This document shows, one piece after another, positions 1 to 7,030 of a DNA stretch of 9,631 nt. The notes beneath the pieces are model-generated. The model was not told where the DNA came from, ran no database searches, and saw nothing but the letters and a program-made list of their open reading frames with translations. The DNA comes from Bacillota bacterium (GTDB taxonomy: Bacteria; Bacillota_I; Bacilli_A; MOL361; Turicibacteraceae): contig DNGE01000134.1 of assembly GCA_003486705.1 (NCBI GenBank), positions 8,325-17,955 on the forward strand. The letters run 5' to 3'. The first letter of the stretch is position 1. Every line of letters starts with the position of its first letter. The position numbers and the translations under genes are program-made.

Positions 1-20
1 CTCTCTTTGTTGTCTGTTTG

Positions 21-329
21 TTATTCGTCTTTTACTTCTTCTTTCGTAACCAGATTATAAATCGGTACTTTTATTTTTTCTAACACGTAGTATGGGCATC
101 CATAGGCACAATACTCGGCTAAATATTCTGGAATGACTAAAGCTTTTAATTCTGCCGGCACATTTTTGCGCTCGCTATAATAAAATCCTTTTAATCTTAA
201 TTGCCCACCTGAAAAGTCTCCAACGATAATATCGTATTTATCTAAGACTTCTGTCATTTTTGAACTGAACAGCTCTTCATCAAATTCAATCATATGCGTT
301 TTTACAACATTATAACTATATCGATTCAT
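21..329 (-). CDS. yutD: YutD family protein (DUF1027)
   Basis: A 102-residue cytoplasmic protein of the YutD family, which is widespread in Bacilli and has no firmly established biochemical role. The family signature is visible: KYDIIVGDFSGGQLRLKGFY at about residues 31-50, then a C-terminal block EYCAYGCPYYVL at 72-83 with two cysteines (C74, C78). There is no signal peptide or membrane segment, and the length is usual for the family. The ATG start is supported by an AAAGGTGAG ribosome binding site six bases upstream. It lies on the same strand as the yunB-like gene but 370 bases away, behind a terminator-like hairpin, so it probably has its own promoter, which I could not place with confidence. 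In B. subtilis yutD also lies close to yunB, which supports both names. The family call is solid; the function is unknown. Confidence 0.9.
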   Translation of the reverse strand: MNRYSYNVVKTHMIEFDEELFSSKMTEVLDKYDIIVGDFSGGQLRLKGFYYSERKNVPAELKALVIPEYLAEYCAYGCPYYVLEKIKVPIYNLVTKEEVKDE

Positions 330-652
330 CCCATTCTCACCTTTTCTACTCTAAAATCGTATGCTTTAGAGTTATTTTATCATATCTCACCTTTAAAGTT
401 AATTTATTATCCTCGTATTCTTCTATTTAATAATACTACATCAAGGTTATCCAATCTTTCACCTATTTTTTAAGAAGAAGTTGCAACTTTTCCCCATCGC
501 TTTTAATTCAAAACAAACGGTCCCCCGACAGACATAGTCGCCCTTTTTTAGATGCGACAGATTTTAGTTACTGACTTCATCTGTCACTTCATTTTAAAAC
601 CATATCTTCAGATCTAATTCAGTCAGTAGCGGGACGTAAGAACTATCTGCTA
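330..652. other. Intergenic region with unexplained inverted repeats
   Basis: This gap between the two minus-strand genes holds no convincing open reading frame. Visible structure: GACAGAT (556-562) pairs with ATCTGTC (579-585). GTTACTGACT (567-576) pairs with AGTCAGTAGC (621-630) with one G-U pair. The second stem's 5' arm lies in the loop of the first, so the two are alternatives or form a pseudoknot. A perfect 12-bp palindrome AAGTTGCAACTT is at 478-489. On the minus strand these lie upstream of yutD. I recognise no riboswitch, and no T-run makes either stem a clear terminator. Confidence 0.4.
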
Positions 653-688
653 GTTAAAAGGTGTCTAAATTTTTAGACACCTTTTAAC
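653..688 (-). terminator. Terminator hairpin after the yunB-like gene
   Basis: A perfect 17-bp inverted repeat, GTTAAAAGGTGTCTAAA (653-669) and its complement (672-688), with a 2-base loop, begins 13 bases past the yunB stop codon. A-rich outer 5' bases and T-rich 3' bases give a terminator-like shape. The T-run is only four bases inside the stem, so efficiency is uncertain. Because it is symmetric it could also work on plus-strand transcripts. Confidence 0.65.
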
Positions 689-701
689 ATGACCCTGACT
701 T

Positions 702-1517
702 TTATTCAAGCAATAAGTTTTCCATTCCTTCACTAACATCTAGATTAGGTGAGGCCGAATTCCCGCTACCTGAATCTAGGTCACTGCTAGTGGGATTGAG
801 TGGTGAGGCTGTACTATTTCCAATGTAATAGTATTGTGGAATTTGACCACTAATTATTTTAATGGCAAGAGGTGATTCAACAAAGACTTCAATTTGTTCT
901 GATTTAAATGGCATTTGAACTTGTACTGAAACTTTTATTGATAAATAAATTTTTAGCATGGCATTATTAATACCGTACGGTTGCACATCTGTTTTCACAT
1001 CGGTCACAGCATTGCCAATCACATTGGCTGTCACCGGAAACTTTGGCCCATAATCATGAAGTAAAGATAAATTAAAGGCAGATCCTAATGGCACATTAAA
1101 TGAAATCCCCTCCTTTAAAGGCCCCCCTTGGATATCATCTAATCCGAGTTGTGAAAAATCACCACTCTCAACGAGTAAGATTTTTTCTTCTACTTTTTTA
1201 GTTGTTGAAACGAGCAGTTGATTCAGTAATGGTGCATTGACCGCTATGCTACTGACATAGCCATCTTTTGTTTCTTCAAACGTTAACACCTCGTCCATAT
1301 TAAAAGAGACTAATCCACTCTCAGCTATTCCCTGTTGAATAACAAGCGTTGCAATATTCACACTTTGATTTTTGGCATAATCCATCACAATGGGATAAAT
1401 ATTACGGTACGTAAAAATCCCTAGATTAATGAACAAACATAAAATAATTCCCATGAGACAAAATATCCTTAATTTAATCCAATTGATTCTTTTTTTTCTT
1501 CTACGACGTTTACTCAT
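702..1517 (-). CDS. yunB: YunB-like sporulation protein
   Basis: A membrane-anchored protein resembling YunB, a sigma-E-controlled protein made in the mother cell during B. subtilis sporulation; its exact role is not settled. The order is a very basic N-terminus (MSKRRRRKKRINW), one membrane segment at about residues 15-36, then an extracytoplasmic domain containing NQSVNIATLVIQQGI, PLLNQLLVSTTKKVEEKIL and FNVPLGSAF blocks. The last 35 or so residues are a low-complexity Ser/Gly/Pro/Asn tail that looks like a lineage-specific extension. I prefer the ATG at 1515-1517 (271 aa): it gives the expected basic start and has GAGGAAG and GGGGT upstream. The longer 285-residue reading, starting at 1559, has no ribosome binding site nearby. 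No clear sigma-E promoter could be placed. It is followed by a hairpin terminator and faces away from the amylase operon. Confidence 0.85.
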   Translation of the reverse strand: MSKRRRRKKRINWIKLRIFCLMGIILCLFINLGIFTYRNIYPIVMDYAKNQSVNIATLVIQQGIAESGLVSFNMDEVLTFEETKDGYVSSIAVNAPLLNQLLVSTTKKVEEKILLVESGDFSQLGLDDIQGGPLKEGISFNVPLGSAFNLSLLHDYGPKFPVTANVIGNAVTDVKTDVQPYGINNAMLKIYLSIKVSVQVQMPFKSEQIEVFVESPLAIKIISGQIPQYYYIGNSTASPLNPTSSDLDSGSGNSASPNLDVSEGMENLLLE

Positions 1518-1634
1518 CTTACCCCAACTTCCTCTACTAGATTCGAATCCTGCTACCATTTTTTTAGATCAATTTCTCTAACCTCTACCCTGCTTCATTA
1601 TTTGATATAACTTGTCTTATTTTGAATAAATAAC

Positions 1635-1644
1635 TAACCGGTTA
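1635..1644. promoter_or_regulatory. TAACCGGTTA palindrome, possible second operator
   Basis: A perfect 10-bp palindrome lies 25 bases upstream of the -35 box of the amylase promoter, in the gap shared with the yunB-like gene. Some LacI-family members, such as E. coli GntR, use CCGG-centred operators, so a regulator could bind here. A short palindrome alone is weak evidence. Confidence 0.3.
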
Positions 1645-1669
1645 CATAATACAAACGCTTTATTTCAAA

Positions 1670-1698
1670 TTGTAATTGAAACGTTTCGATGCTATAAT
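1670..1698 (+). promoter_or_regulatory. Sigma-A promoter of the amylase operon
   Basis: TTGTAA at 1670-1675 and TATAAT at 1693-1698 are separated by exactly 17 bases, a good housekeeping promoter pointing at the first GH13 gene. Transcription should begin near 1705, giving a leader of about 140 bases. The spacer is almost entirely occupied by a palindromic operator, so the promoter is very likely repressible. Confidence 0.8.
1676..1689. promoter_or_regulatory. LacI-family operator in the promoter spacer
   Basis: TTGAAACGTTTCGA has a perfect GAAACGTTTC core centred on CG, the form typical of LacI-family operators. It fits the E. coli FruR/Cra half-site CTGAAA better than a CcpA cre site. It sits between the -35 and -10 boxes, so a bound protein would block RNA polymerase. 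The repressor encoded at 7114-8085 is the nearest candidate; CcpA or another family member cannot be excluded. Confidence 0.65.
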
Positions 1699-1741
1699 AT
1701 GCCTGTTGGAAGAACTTACCTAAATAAGTCTTTTCAATCTA

Positions 1742-1816
1742 GACTTTATCCATTTAATAAAGTCAAAGTCTTGAAACTTTTGTTCAATTATATTCACGCC
1801 ATCGTGAACATTGAAC
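1742..1816 (+). promoter_or_regulatory. Structured leader of the amylase mRNA
   Basis: Two stem-loops lie in the predicted 5' leader. The first is GACTTTAT (1742-1749) with ATAAAGTC (1757-1764), 8 bp with a 7-base loop. The second has an outer stem GTTCAAT/ATTGAAC (1782-1788, 1810-1816) and an inner stem TTCACG/CGTGAA (1793-1798, 1803-1808) around a CCAT loop. No T-run follows either, so neither looks like a terminator. I recognise no known riboswitch. They may affect mRNA stability or translation. Confidence 0.4.
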
Positions 1817-1844
1817 TTTAATCATATAAAAAGGAGTGAATTTT

Positions 1845-3692
1845 ATGAATTTACATGCAATTTATCACCGTCCTAAGCAAAATTACGCCTATGCGTATGA
1901 CTTAGAAACGATTCATCTACGTTTACGTACAGCAAAACATGATGCCGAAACTGTTCGTGTTATTTTTGGGGATCCTTATCACTGGGTAGCTGGTGGTGGT
2001 GGTGGTAACTTAAACGCCGAAGGTGCGCACGGTTGGATATCACAAACCGTTGAAATGAAAAAAGAAGCTTCAACGGACTTATTTGATTTTTGGATAGTCG
2101 CTGTTTCTCCTGAATTTAGACGTATGCGCTATGCGTTTGTTTTAGAATCTGGCAAAGAACGTATCTTATTTGGAGAAAAAAAGATTGTTCATTTAAATAC
2201 GAAAGAAAAAGATGATACTGAATCATCAAGAACACACTTTGAAAACTTAGGGAATTTCTTCTGTTTCCCGTTCTTAAATGGGATTGATGTTTTTGATGCG
2301 CCGGCTTGGGTTAAAGATACGGTGTGGTATCAAATTTTCCCAGAGCGCTTCGCAAATGGAGATTCAACGATTGATCCTAAAAATGTCGTGGAATGGGGCT
2401 CAGTTGATCCGAGTTATGATACGTTTTACGGTGGGGATTTCCAAGGAATTATCAATCATTTAGATCATATAGAAGCGTTAGGGATTAATGGACTTTACTT
2501 CTGCCCTATTTTCAAAGCACCGAGTACTCATAAGTATGATACAACTGATTATTTAGATATTGATCCTCAATTTGGAGATAAAGAAACCTTCAAAATTTTA
2601 GTTAAAGAAGCACATGCTCGTGGTATTAAAATTATGCTTGATGCTGTCTTTAATCATTGTGGATGGGAATTTCCACAGTGGCAAGATGTTGTAAAAAATG
2701 GTGAATCCTCAACGTATAAAGATTGGTTCCACATTCGAAAATTCCCATTAATTGAAGAGGACTTTGATCCTATCACGCAACCTAATGGGCTAAACTACGA
2801 TGCATTTGCCTTTTCTAAAAACATGCCAAAGCTAAATACTGAAAATCCTGAAGTGATTGACTACTTATTGGAAGTTGGACGTTATTGGGTACGTGAGTTT
2901 GATATTGATGGGTGGCGATTAGACGTATCAAATGAAGTGGATCACAAGTTCTGGCGTGCGTTTAGACAAGAGGTTCGCTCGGTCAAAGAGGATGTTTATA
3001 TCTTAGGAGAGATTTGGCATGATTCTTTGCCATGGCTTGAAGGCGATCAATTTGATGCTGTCATGAACTATCCATTAACGGATGCGATGAATGAGTTTGT
3101 TGCTAAAGGAGAAATGAAACCTTCTGAGTTTATGATTGCACTAAACAAAATCTATACGAACTACTCTCATAATGTCAACGAAGTAGCTTTTAACTTATTA
3201 GATAGCCATGACACGACACGTTTATTAACGGTATGTGGTGGAAATAAACAAAAAGCCTTGTTGGCTTACACTGTTCAAATGACGCAAACAGGTTCACCTT
3301 GTATTTATTACGGTGGGGAAATTGGGCTTGATGGAGGGGCTGACCCACTTTGCCGTAAATGTATGATTTGGGATGAAAACAAGCAAGATCGTTATATATT
3401 TGATTACTTAAAGAAATTAATTGAGGTGCGTCGTAATTATCCAACCATGCGTTCAACAGAACTTGAATGGATTGAAGCGAATGATAAAAAAGATTACCTT
3501 ATCTTTAAGAAAACAAAGGGAGATGAGCAATTAATTGTTGTTGTCAATAACTCACAAAAAGCGCAAGCTATCTCACTTCCACAACATTTAAAACAAAAAT
3601 ACTTTAACGTGTTAACCGAACAAACAGCTAACGGTCAAAAAGCGTTAACTGTCTCACCTTATTCTGCATTATTACTTGTTCCAGTTCAGTAA
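1845..3692 (+). CDS. Neopullulanase/cyclomaltodextrinase-type GH13 enzyme (first copy)
   Basis: A 615-residue alpha-glucan hydrolase of the neopullulanase/cyclomaltodextrinase/maltogenic amylase type (GH13 subfamily 20). Such enzymes cut alpha-1,4 bonds, and often some alpha-1,6 bonds, in cyclodextrins, pullulan and maltodextrins. An N-terminal CBM34-like beta domain (about residues 1-125) precedes the catalytic barrel. All GH13 motifs are present: DAVFNH 266-271, MPKLN 327-331, GWRLDVSNE with nucleophile D360, GEIW with acid/base E389, and DSHD with stabiliser D456. No signal peptide is seen, so it should act in the cytoplasm on imported sugars. The ATG at 1845 has AAGGAG eight bases upstream; the in-frame GTG at 1836 overlaps that site and is rejected. 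It carries a five-glycine run (50-54) absent from the next gene's product. Exact substrate preference cannot be read from sequence. Confidence 0.94.
   Translation: MNLHAIYHRPKQNYAYAYDLETIHLRLRTAKHDAETVRVIFGDPYHWVAGGGGGNLNAEGAHGWISQTVEMKKEASTDLFDFWIVAVSPEFRRMRYAFVLESGKERILFGEKKIVHLNTKEKDDTESSRTHFENLGNFFCFPFLNGIDVFDAPAWVKDTVWYQIFPERFANGDSTIDPKNVVEWGSVDPSYDTFYGGDFQGIINHLDHIEALGINGLYFCPIFKAPSTHKYDTTDYLDIDPQFGDKETFKILVKEAHARGIKIMLDAVFNHCGWEFPQWQDVVKNGESSTYKDWFHIRKFPLIEEDFDPITQPNGLNYDAFAFSKNMPKLNTENPEVIDYLLEVGRYWVREFDIDGWRLDVSNEVDHKFWRAFRQEVRSVKEDVYILGEIWHDSLPWLEGDQFDAVMNYPLTDAMNEFVAKGEMKPSEFMIALNKIYTNYSHNVNEVAFNLLDSHDTTRLLTVCGGNKQKALLAYTVQMTQTGSPCIYYGGEIGLDGGADPLCRKCMIWDENKQDRYIFDYLKKLIEVRRNYPTMRSTELEWIEANDKKDYLIFKKTKGDEQLIVVVNNSQKAQAISLPQHLKQKYFNVLTEQTANGQKALTVSPYSALLLVPVQ
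1992..2006 (+). repeat. (GGT)5 microsatellite inside the first GH13 gene
   Basis: Five identical GGT codons in a row encode G50-G54 in the CBM34-like N-terminal domain. The paralogue downstream has no glycine run at the matching place (DPYEWTCVNEG). Because the repeat unit is three bases, length changes would add or remove glycines without shifting frame. Confidence 0.8.
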
Positions 3693-3706
3693 AAATTAAT
3701 CATACG

Positions 3707-3739
3707 AACGTGCGTTGGTTTTCACCAACCGCACGTTTT
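3707..3739 (+). terminator. Stem-loop between the two GH13 genes (weak terminator or mRNA processing site)
   Basis: AACGTGCGTTGGT (3707-3719) pairs with the segment at 3724-3737 with a single bulged C and a TTTC loop. It is followed by only four Ts, two of them in the stem, then ATGTG. It starts 14 bases after the first gene's stop. A short T-tract suggests partial termination or a stabilising hairpin that would lower expression of the second gene relative to the first, not a full stop. I see no good promoter after it. Confidence 0.55.
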
Positions 3740-3761
3740 ATGTGTCTAAAGGAGATTGGGT

Positions 3762-5555
3762 ATGAAAAAAGAGGCCATTTATCATAAAGCAAAAAGCAAC
3801 TATGCGTATGCATACGATAAAGAAACGTTACATCTACGCTTAAGAACAGCAAAAGATGATATTAAATCGGTTCATTTATATTGTGCCGATCCATATGAGT
3901 GGACCTGTGTGAATGAAGGCATTAACGAATGGGCTTGGAACCGCCAAGCATATCCGGTTCAAAAAGAGTTCTCAACTTCTTTATATGATTACTGGATGGT
4001 CGAATTTAAACCACCACACAAACGTTTTAAATATGGATTTATCTTAAATGATGGCGAACAAGAATTATTATTTTGTGAGCGTGGCTACTTTGAAGTTCAT
4101 GACCCTGGGATTATAAATGATAGCAATAGTTATTTTTCATTTCCATATATGAATGAGGAAGACATTTTTAATGCGCCTGCTTGGGTGAAAGATACGATGT
4201 GGTATCAAATTTTTCCTGAGCGATTCGCAAATGGAAATCCCGACTTGAATCCTGAAAATGTATTACCTTGGGGCAGTTGTGATCCCACACAAGAGACGTT
4301 TTTTGGGGGCGACTTACAAGGGATTATTAATCAGTTAGATCATTTACAAGCGTTAGGAATCAATGGCCTTTACTTAACACCGATTTTTGAATCGCCAACC
4401 ACACATAAATATGACACGATTAATTATTATGAAATTGACCCGCATTTTGGTGACAAACAAACATTTAAAACGTTAGTGACGCAGGCGCATGAACGCGGTA
4501 TGAAAATTATGCTTGATGCCGTGTTTAACCATATGGGAGATACATCCCCACAGTGGCAAGACGTGATTAAACATGGGGAAAATTCTCGCTATAAAGATTG
4601 GTTCTTTATTAACAGTTTCCCTGTCGTAGATGAAGGTGGGCAAGCTATTTTAGGATCGTATGAAACATTTGGTTTTGCAACGAACATGCCTAAATTAAAT
4701 ACAAATAACAAAGAAGTTAAAGCTTATTTACTTGATATTGCAACGTATTGGATTACAGAGTTTGATATCGATGCGTGGCGCTTAGATGTGGCAAATGAAA
4801 TTGGGCATGCTTTTTGGCGTGATTTTAGAAAAGCTGTGAAAGCAGCGAAACCTGACACGTATATCGTTGGAGAAACTTGGCATGATTCGACACCTTGGTT
4901 ACTTGGCGATCAATTTGATTCAGTCATGAACTATCCGTTAACAAAAGCCATTATTGAATTTGTGGCAACCGATACAACGGATGAAGTCGTCTTTGTTGAA
5001 ACGTTAGTCGATGCTTTATACCGCTATCCTCAAAACGTGAACGAAGTCATGTTTAACTTATTAGATAGCCATGATACAGTCCGTTTATTATCGCTCGCAA
5101 ATGGAAATAAAAACAAAGTAACCCTGTGCTACACGATGCTTTACTCATTACCAGGTTCACCATGTATCTTCTACGGTTCAGAAGTTGGAATCGACGGGGA
5201 ATACGATCCACTTTGCCGCAAATGCATGGTGTGGGATGAAGCATTACAAGACCTTGATTACTTCAACCATATTCAAAAACTGATTGAACTACGAAAGACA
5301 CATGATGTGATTGGAAACGGTGGTTTCATTGAATTTATTTCATTCCATGATAAAACAGTGGCTTACCGTAAGTACAACGACAATGAAAGTATTTATTTCT
5401 ACTTCAATAATAATGACAGTGCTAAATCATTTACGCTTCATCCACAACTTCAATCGACGCAAGTGATTGATTTATACACAGCTAACATTTTTGAAGCACC
5501 CTCAAGCCTAAAACTTGAACCATTTAGCTTCGCTATTTTAAAATGTGCTAAATAA
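3762..5555 (+). CDS. Neopullulanase/cyclomaltodextrinase-type GH13 enzyme (second copy)
   Basis: A 597-residue paralogue of the preceding gene product, aligning from end to end (both begin with an AIYH.K/RP-like start and a NYAYAYD block), so the pair arose by gene duplication. It has a CBM34-like N-terminal domain followed by a complete GH13 barrel: DAVFNH from D252, MPKLN from 309, WRLDVANE with nucleophile D342, GETW with acid/base E371, and DSHD with stabiliser D438. It should therefore be active. Differences near the active site (DIDAWR versus DIDGWR, GETW versus GEIW, NHMGDTSPQW versus NHCGWEFPQW) suggest a different substrate or product profile. No signal peptide is present. The ATG at 3762 follows AAAGGAG by seven bases; an in-frame TTG at 3756 overlaps that site and is rejected. 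It is 69 bases after the first gene and probably co-transcribed with it. Confidence 0.94.
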   Translation: MKKEAIYHKAKSNYAYAYDKETLHLRLRTAKDDIKSVHLYCADPYEWTCVNEGINEWAWNRQAYPVQKEFSTSLYDYWMVEFKPPHKRFKYGFILNDGEQELLFCERGYFEVHDPGIINDSNSYFSFPYMNEEDIFNAPAWVKDTMWYQIFPERFANGNPDLNPENVLPWGSCDPTQETFFGGDLQGIINQLDHLQALGINGLYLTPIFESPTTHKYDTINYYEIDPHFGDKQTFKTLVTQAHERGMKIMLDAVFNHMGDTSPQWQDVIKHGENSRYKDWFFINSFPVVDEGGQAILGSYETFGFATNMPKLNTNNKEVKAYLLDIATYWITEFDIDAWRLDVANEIGHAFWRDFRKAVKAAKPDTYIVGETWHDSTPWLLGDQFDSVMNYPLTKAIIEFVATDTTDEVVFVETLVDALYRYPQNVNEVMFNLLDSHDTVRLLSLANGNKNKVTLCYTMLYSLPGSPCIFYGSEVGIDGEYDPLCRKCMVWDEALQDLDYFNHIQKLIELRKTHDVIGNGGFIEFISFHDKTVAYRKYNDNESIYFYFNNNDSAKSFTLHPQLQSTQVIDLYTANIFEAPSSLKLEPFSFAILKCAK

Positions 5556-5598
5556 CGTTTAAAATAATATTTTATGATTTAAATCGTTACGAATAAGC

Positions 5599-5640
5599 AA
5601 GTCGCAGTCCGTTTTACAAAAACAAAATGGACTGCGACTT
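5599..5640 (+). promoter_or_regulatory. Long stem-loop between the second GH13 gene and the MATE gene
   Basis: A 17-bp stem with one G-U pair joins 5599-5615 (AAGTCGCAGTCCGTTTT) to 5624-5640 around an ACAAAAAC loop. A weaker AT-rich inverted repeat, AACGTTTAAA (5554-5563) with TTTAAATCGTT (5578-5588, one bulge), lies just before it. Neither is followed by a T-run outside the stem on either strand, so this is not a standard intrinsic terminator. It could protect the upstream mRNA from 3' decay or reduce read-through into the MATE gene, whose start is 28 bases further on. Confidence 0.5.
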
Positions 5641-5667
5641 ATAGCGTTTATATCAAGGGGGATTATT

Positions 5668-7008
5668 ATGAGTGAAACTTTTGAAAAAAAATCATTATTA
5701 CAATTAACCTGGCCTATATTTATCGAGCTCACCCTATTTATGCTCATGGGGATGGTTGATACGTTTATGTTAAGTGGGTATTCTGACAATGCCGTAGCTG
5801 CGGTTGGAATTTCAAATCAAGTCATTAACTTAATTGCGGTGATGTTTAACTTCGTTGCAGCGGGAACGGTTATTTTAATGGCTCAAAATATCGGGGCGAA
5901 CAATCATCAAAAAAGTAGCGAGGTTGCGATTGTCTCAATTGGCGCAAATATGGTACTTGGTTGTGCTTTAAGCTTACTGCTTGTTTTAACATCCAAATAC
6001 ATTCTCATCTTTATGAACACCCCAGAAGAGATATTTGGAACTACAGTAAGTTATACTCAAATTGTAGGAAGCAACTTATTCTTACTTGCCATTCAGCCAG
6101 TATTAAGTGGTATTTTACGCAGTTATGGTTACACAAAAGAATCGATGGTTATTACGCTGGTTGCTAATATTTTAAATATTATTGGAAATGCATTGTTTAT
6201 TTATGGGTTATTCGGAGTGCCCGAGCTTGGGCCTGTTGGGGTTGCGATTTCAACGGTGTTTAGCCGCTTTGTATCGGTTGCGTTAATCGCGTTTGTGATT
6301 TATCGTCGCATTGATTTTAATTTCTCTGAAGGCTTCTTTAAAAGATGGCCTACTCAAGATATTCGAAATATTTTACGTATTGGGGTGCCATCTGCTCTTG
6401 AACAAGTGGCCTACTCTTCTTCGCAAGTCATTATTATTTCATTTATTTCACTTATTGGGACGCTTGCCATTACAACGCGTGTGTATGCGTCAAATATCTC
6501 AATGTTTATCTATTTATTTAGTTTGGCGATCGCTAATGGAAATCAAGTGTTAGTCGGTTACTTTATCGGGGAGAGAAAAATTGATGATGTGTATCATCGT
6601 ACGGTTAAAACGCATAAATTAGCAGTCGTTGTCTCACTTGGGGTATCGCTAGTATTTTTCTTCTTCAGTGATTACATTTTCAGTCTTTTTACTACGGATC
6701 CTGATATTTTAAAACTTGGTAAAACCTTAATGTTTATTAATATTTTCTTAGAGTTTGGTCGCGCAACGAATTTGGTCTTAACGACTGCACTTAAAGCAGC
6801 GGGTGATGTGAATTATCCATTTATTTTAGGATTTATTGGGATGTGGGTGGTTTGTATTCCTATTGCCTATTTTTTAGGAATTATGTTAAACATGGGTCTA
6901 GTTGGAATTTGGATTGCGTTTGCTGTCGATGAATGCTTTAGAGGATTTGTCTTTACGATTCGTTGGCATCGCAAAAAATGGATTAATAAGGACTTTATTG
7001 GTAATTAA
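5668..7008 (+). CDS. MATE family efflux transporter
   Basis: A 446-residue multi-pass membrane protein of the multidrug and toxic compound extrusion (MATE) family. These proteins export cationic drugs or metabolites in exchange for sodium ions or protons. Length and the roughly twelve hydrophobic segments fit the family. The N-terminal half opens with LLQLTWPIFIELTLFMLMG and MVDTFMLSGYSDNAVAAVG, a classic MatE motif. The second half begins near residue 230 with ILRIGVPSALEQVAYSSSQ, the matching repeat, and later has the typical LKAAGDVNYPF motif. The ATG has AAGGGGG six bases upstream. It may be read from the amylase promoter, but a strong hairpin precedes it and no separate promoter was clear. 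The substrate cannot be inferred; export of a sugar-derived product would be speculation. Confidence 0.93.
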   Translation: MSETFEKKSLLQLTWPIFIELTLFMLMGMVDTFMLSGYSDNAVAAVGISNQVINLIAVMFNFVAAGTVILMAQNIGANNHQKSSEVAIVSIGANMVLGCALSLLLVLTSKYILIFMNTPEEIFGTTVSYTQIVGSNLFLLAIQPVLSGILRSYGYTKESMVITLVANILNIIGNALFIYGLFGVPELGPVGVAISTVFSRFVSVALIAFVIYRRIDFNFSEGFFKRWPTQDIRNILRIGVPSALEQVAYSSSQVIIISFISLIGTLAITTRVYASNISMFIYLFSLAIANGNQVLVGYFIGERKIDDVYHRTVKTHKLAVVVSLGVSLVFFFFSDYIFSLFTTDPDILKLGKTLMFINIFLEFGRATNLVLTTALKAAGDVNYPFILGFIGMWVVCIPIAYFLGIMLNMGLVGIWIAFAVDECFRGFVFTIRWHRKKWINKDFIGN

Positions 7009-7030
7009 AACACTTTCAGCCTGACATTCA

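Noticed and set aside
1518..1559. 14-residue N-terminal extension of the YunB-like protein
   Set aside because: There is no ribosome binding site before the ATG at 1557-1559, and the inner ATG gives the basic start followed by a membrane segment expected of the family.
1676..1689. CcpA cre site
   Set aside because: The cre consensus TGWAANCGNTNWCA is missed at four positions (T for G, G for W, C for W, G for C), so another LacI-family operator is more likely.
2278..2463. Short plus-strand frames inside real genes (2278-2463, 5961-6167, 6311-6553) and 8442-8660 opposite the membrane protein
   Set aside because: Each lies in another frame of a well-supported gene and encodes no recognisable protein.
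3190..3456. Minus-strand reading frames at 3190-3456 and 5053-5244 with similar ends
   Set aside because: They lie antisense within the conserved C-terminal half of the two GH13 paralogues; their likeness simply mirrors the similarity of the sense genes.
5559..5789. 76-codon minus-strand frame over the MATE start
   Set aside because: It runs antisense across the MATE start and the long hairpin, with no family features; a shadow of the true gene.
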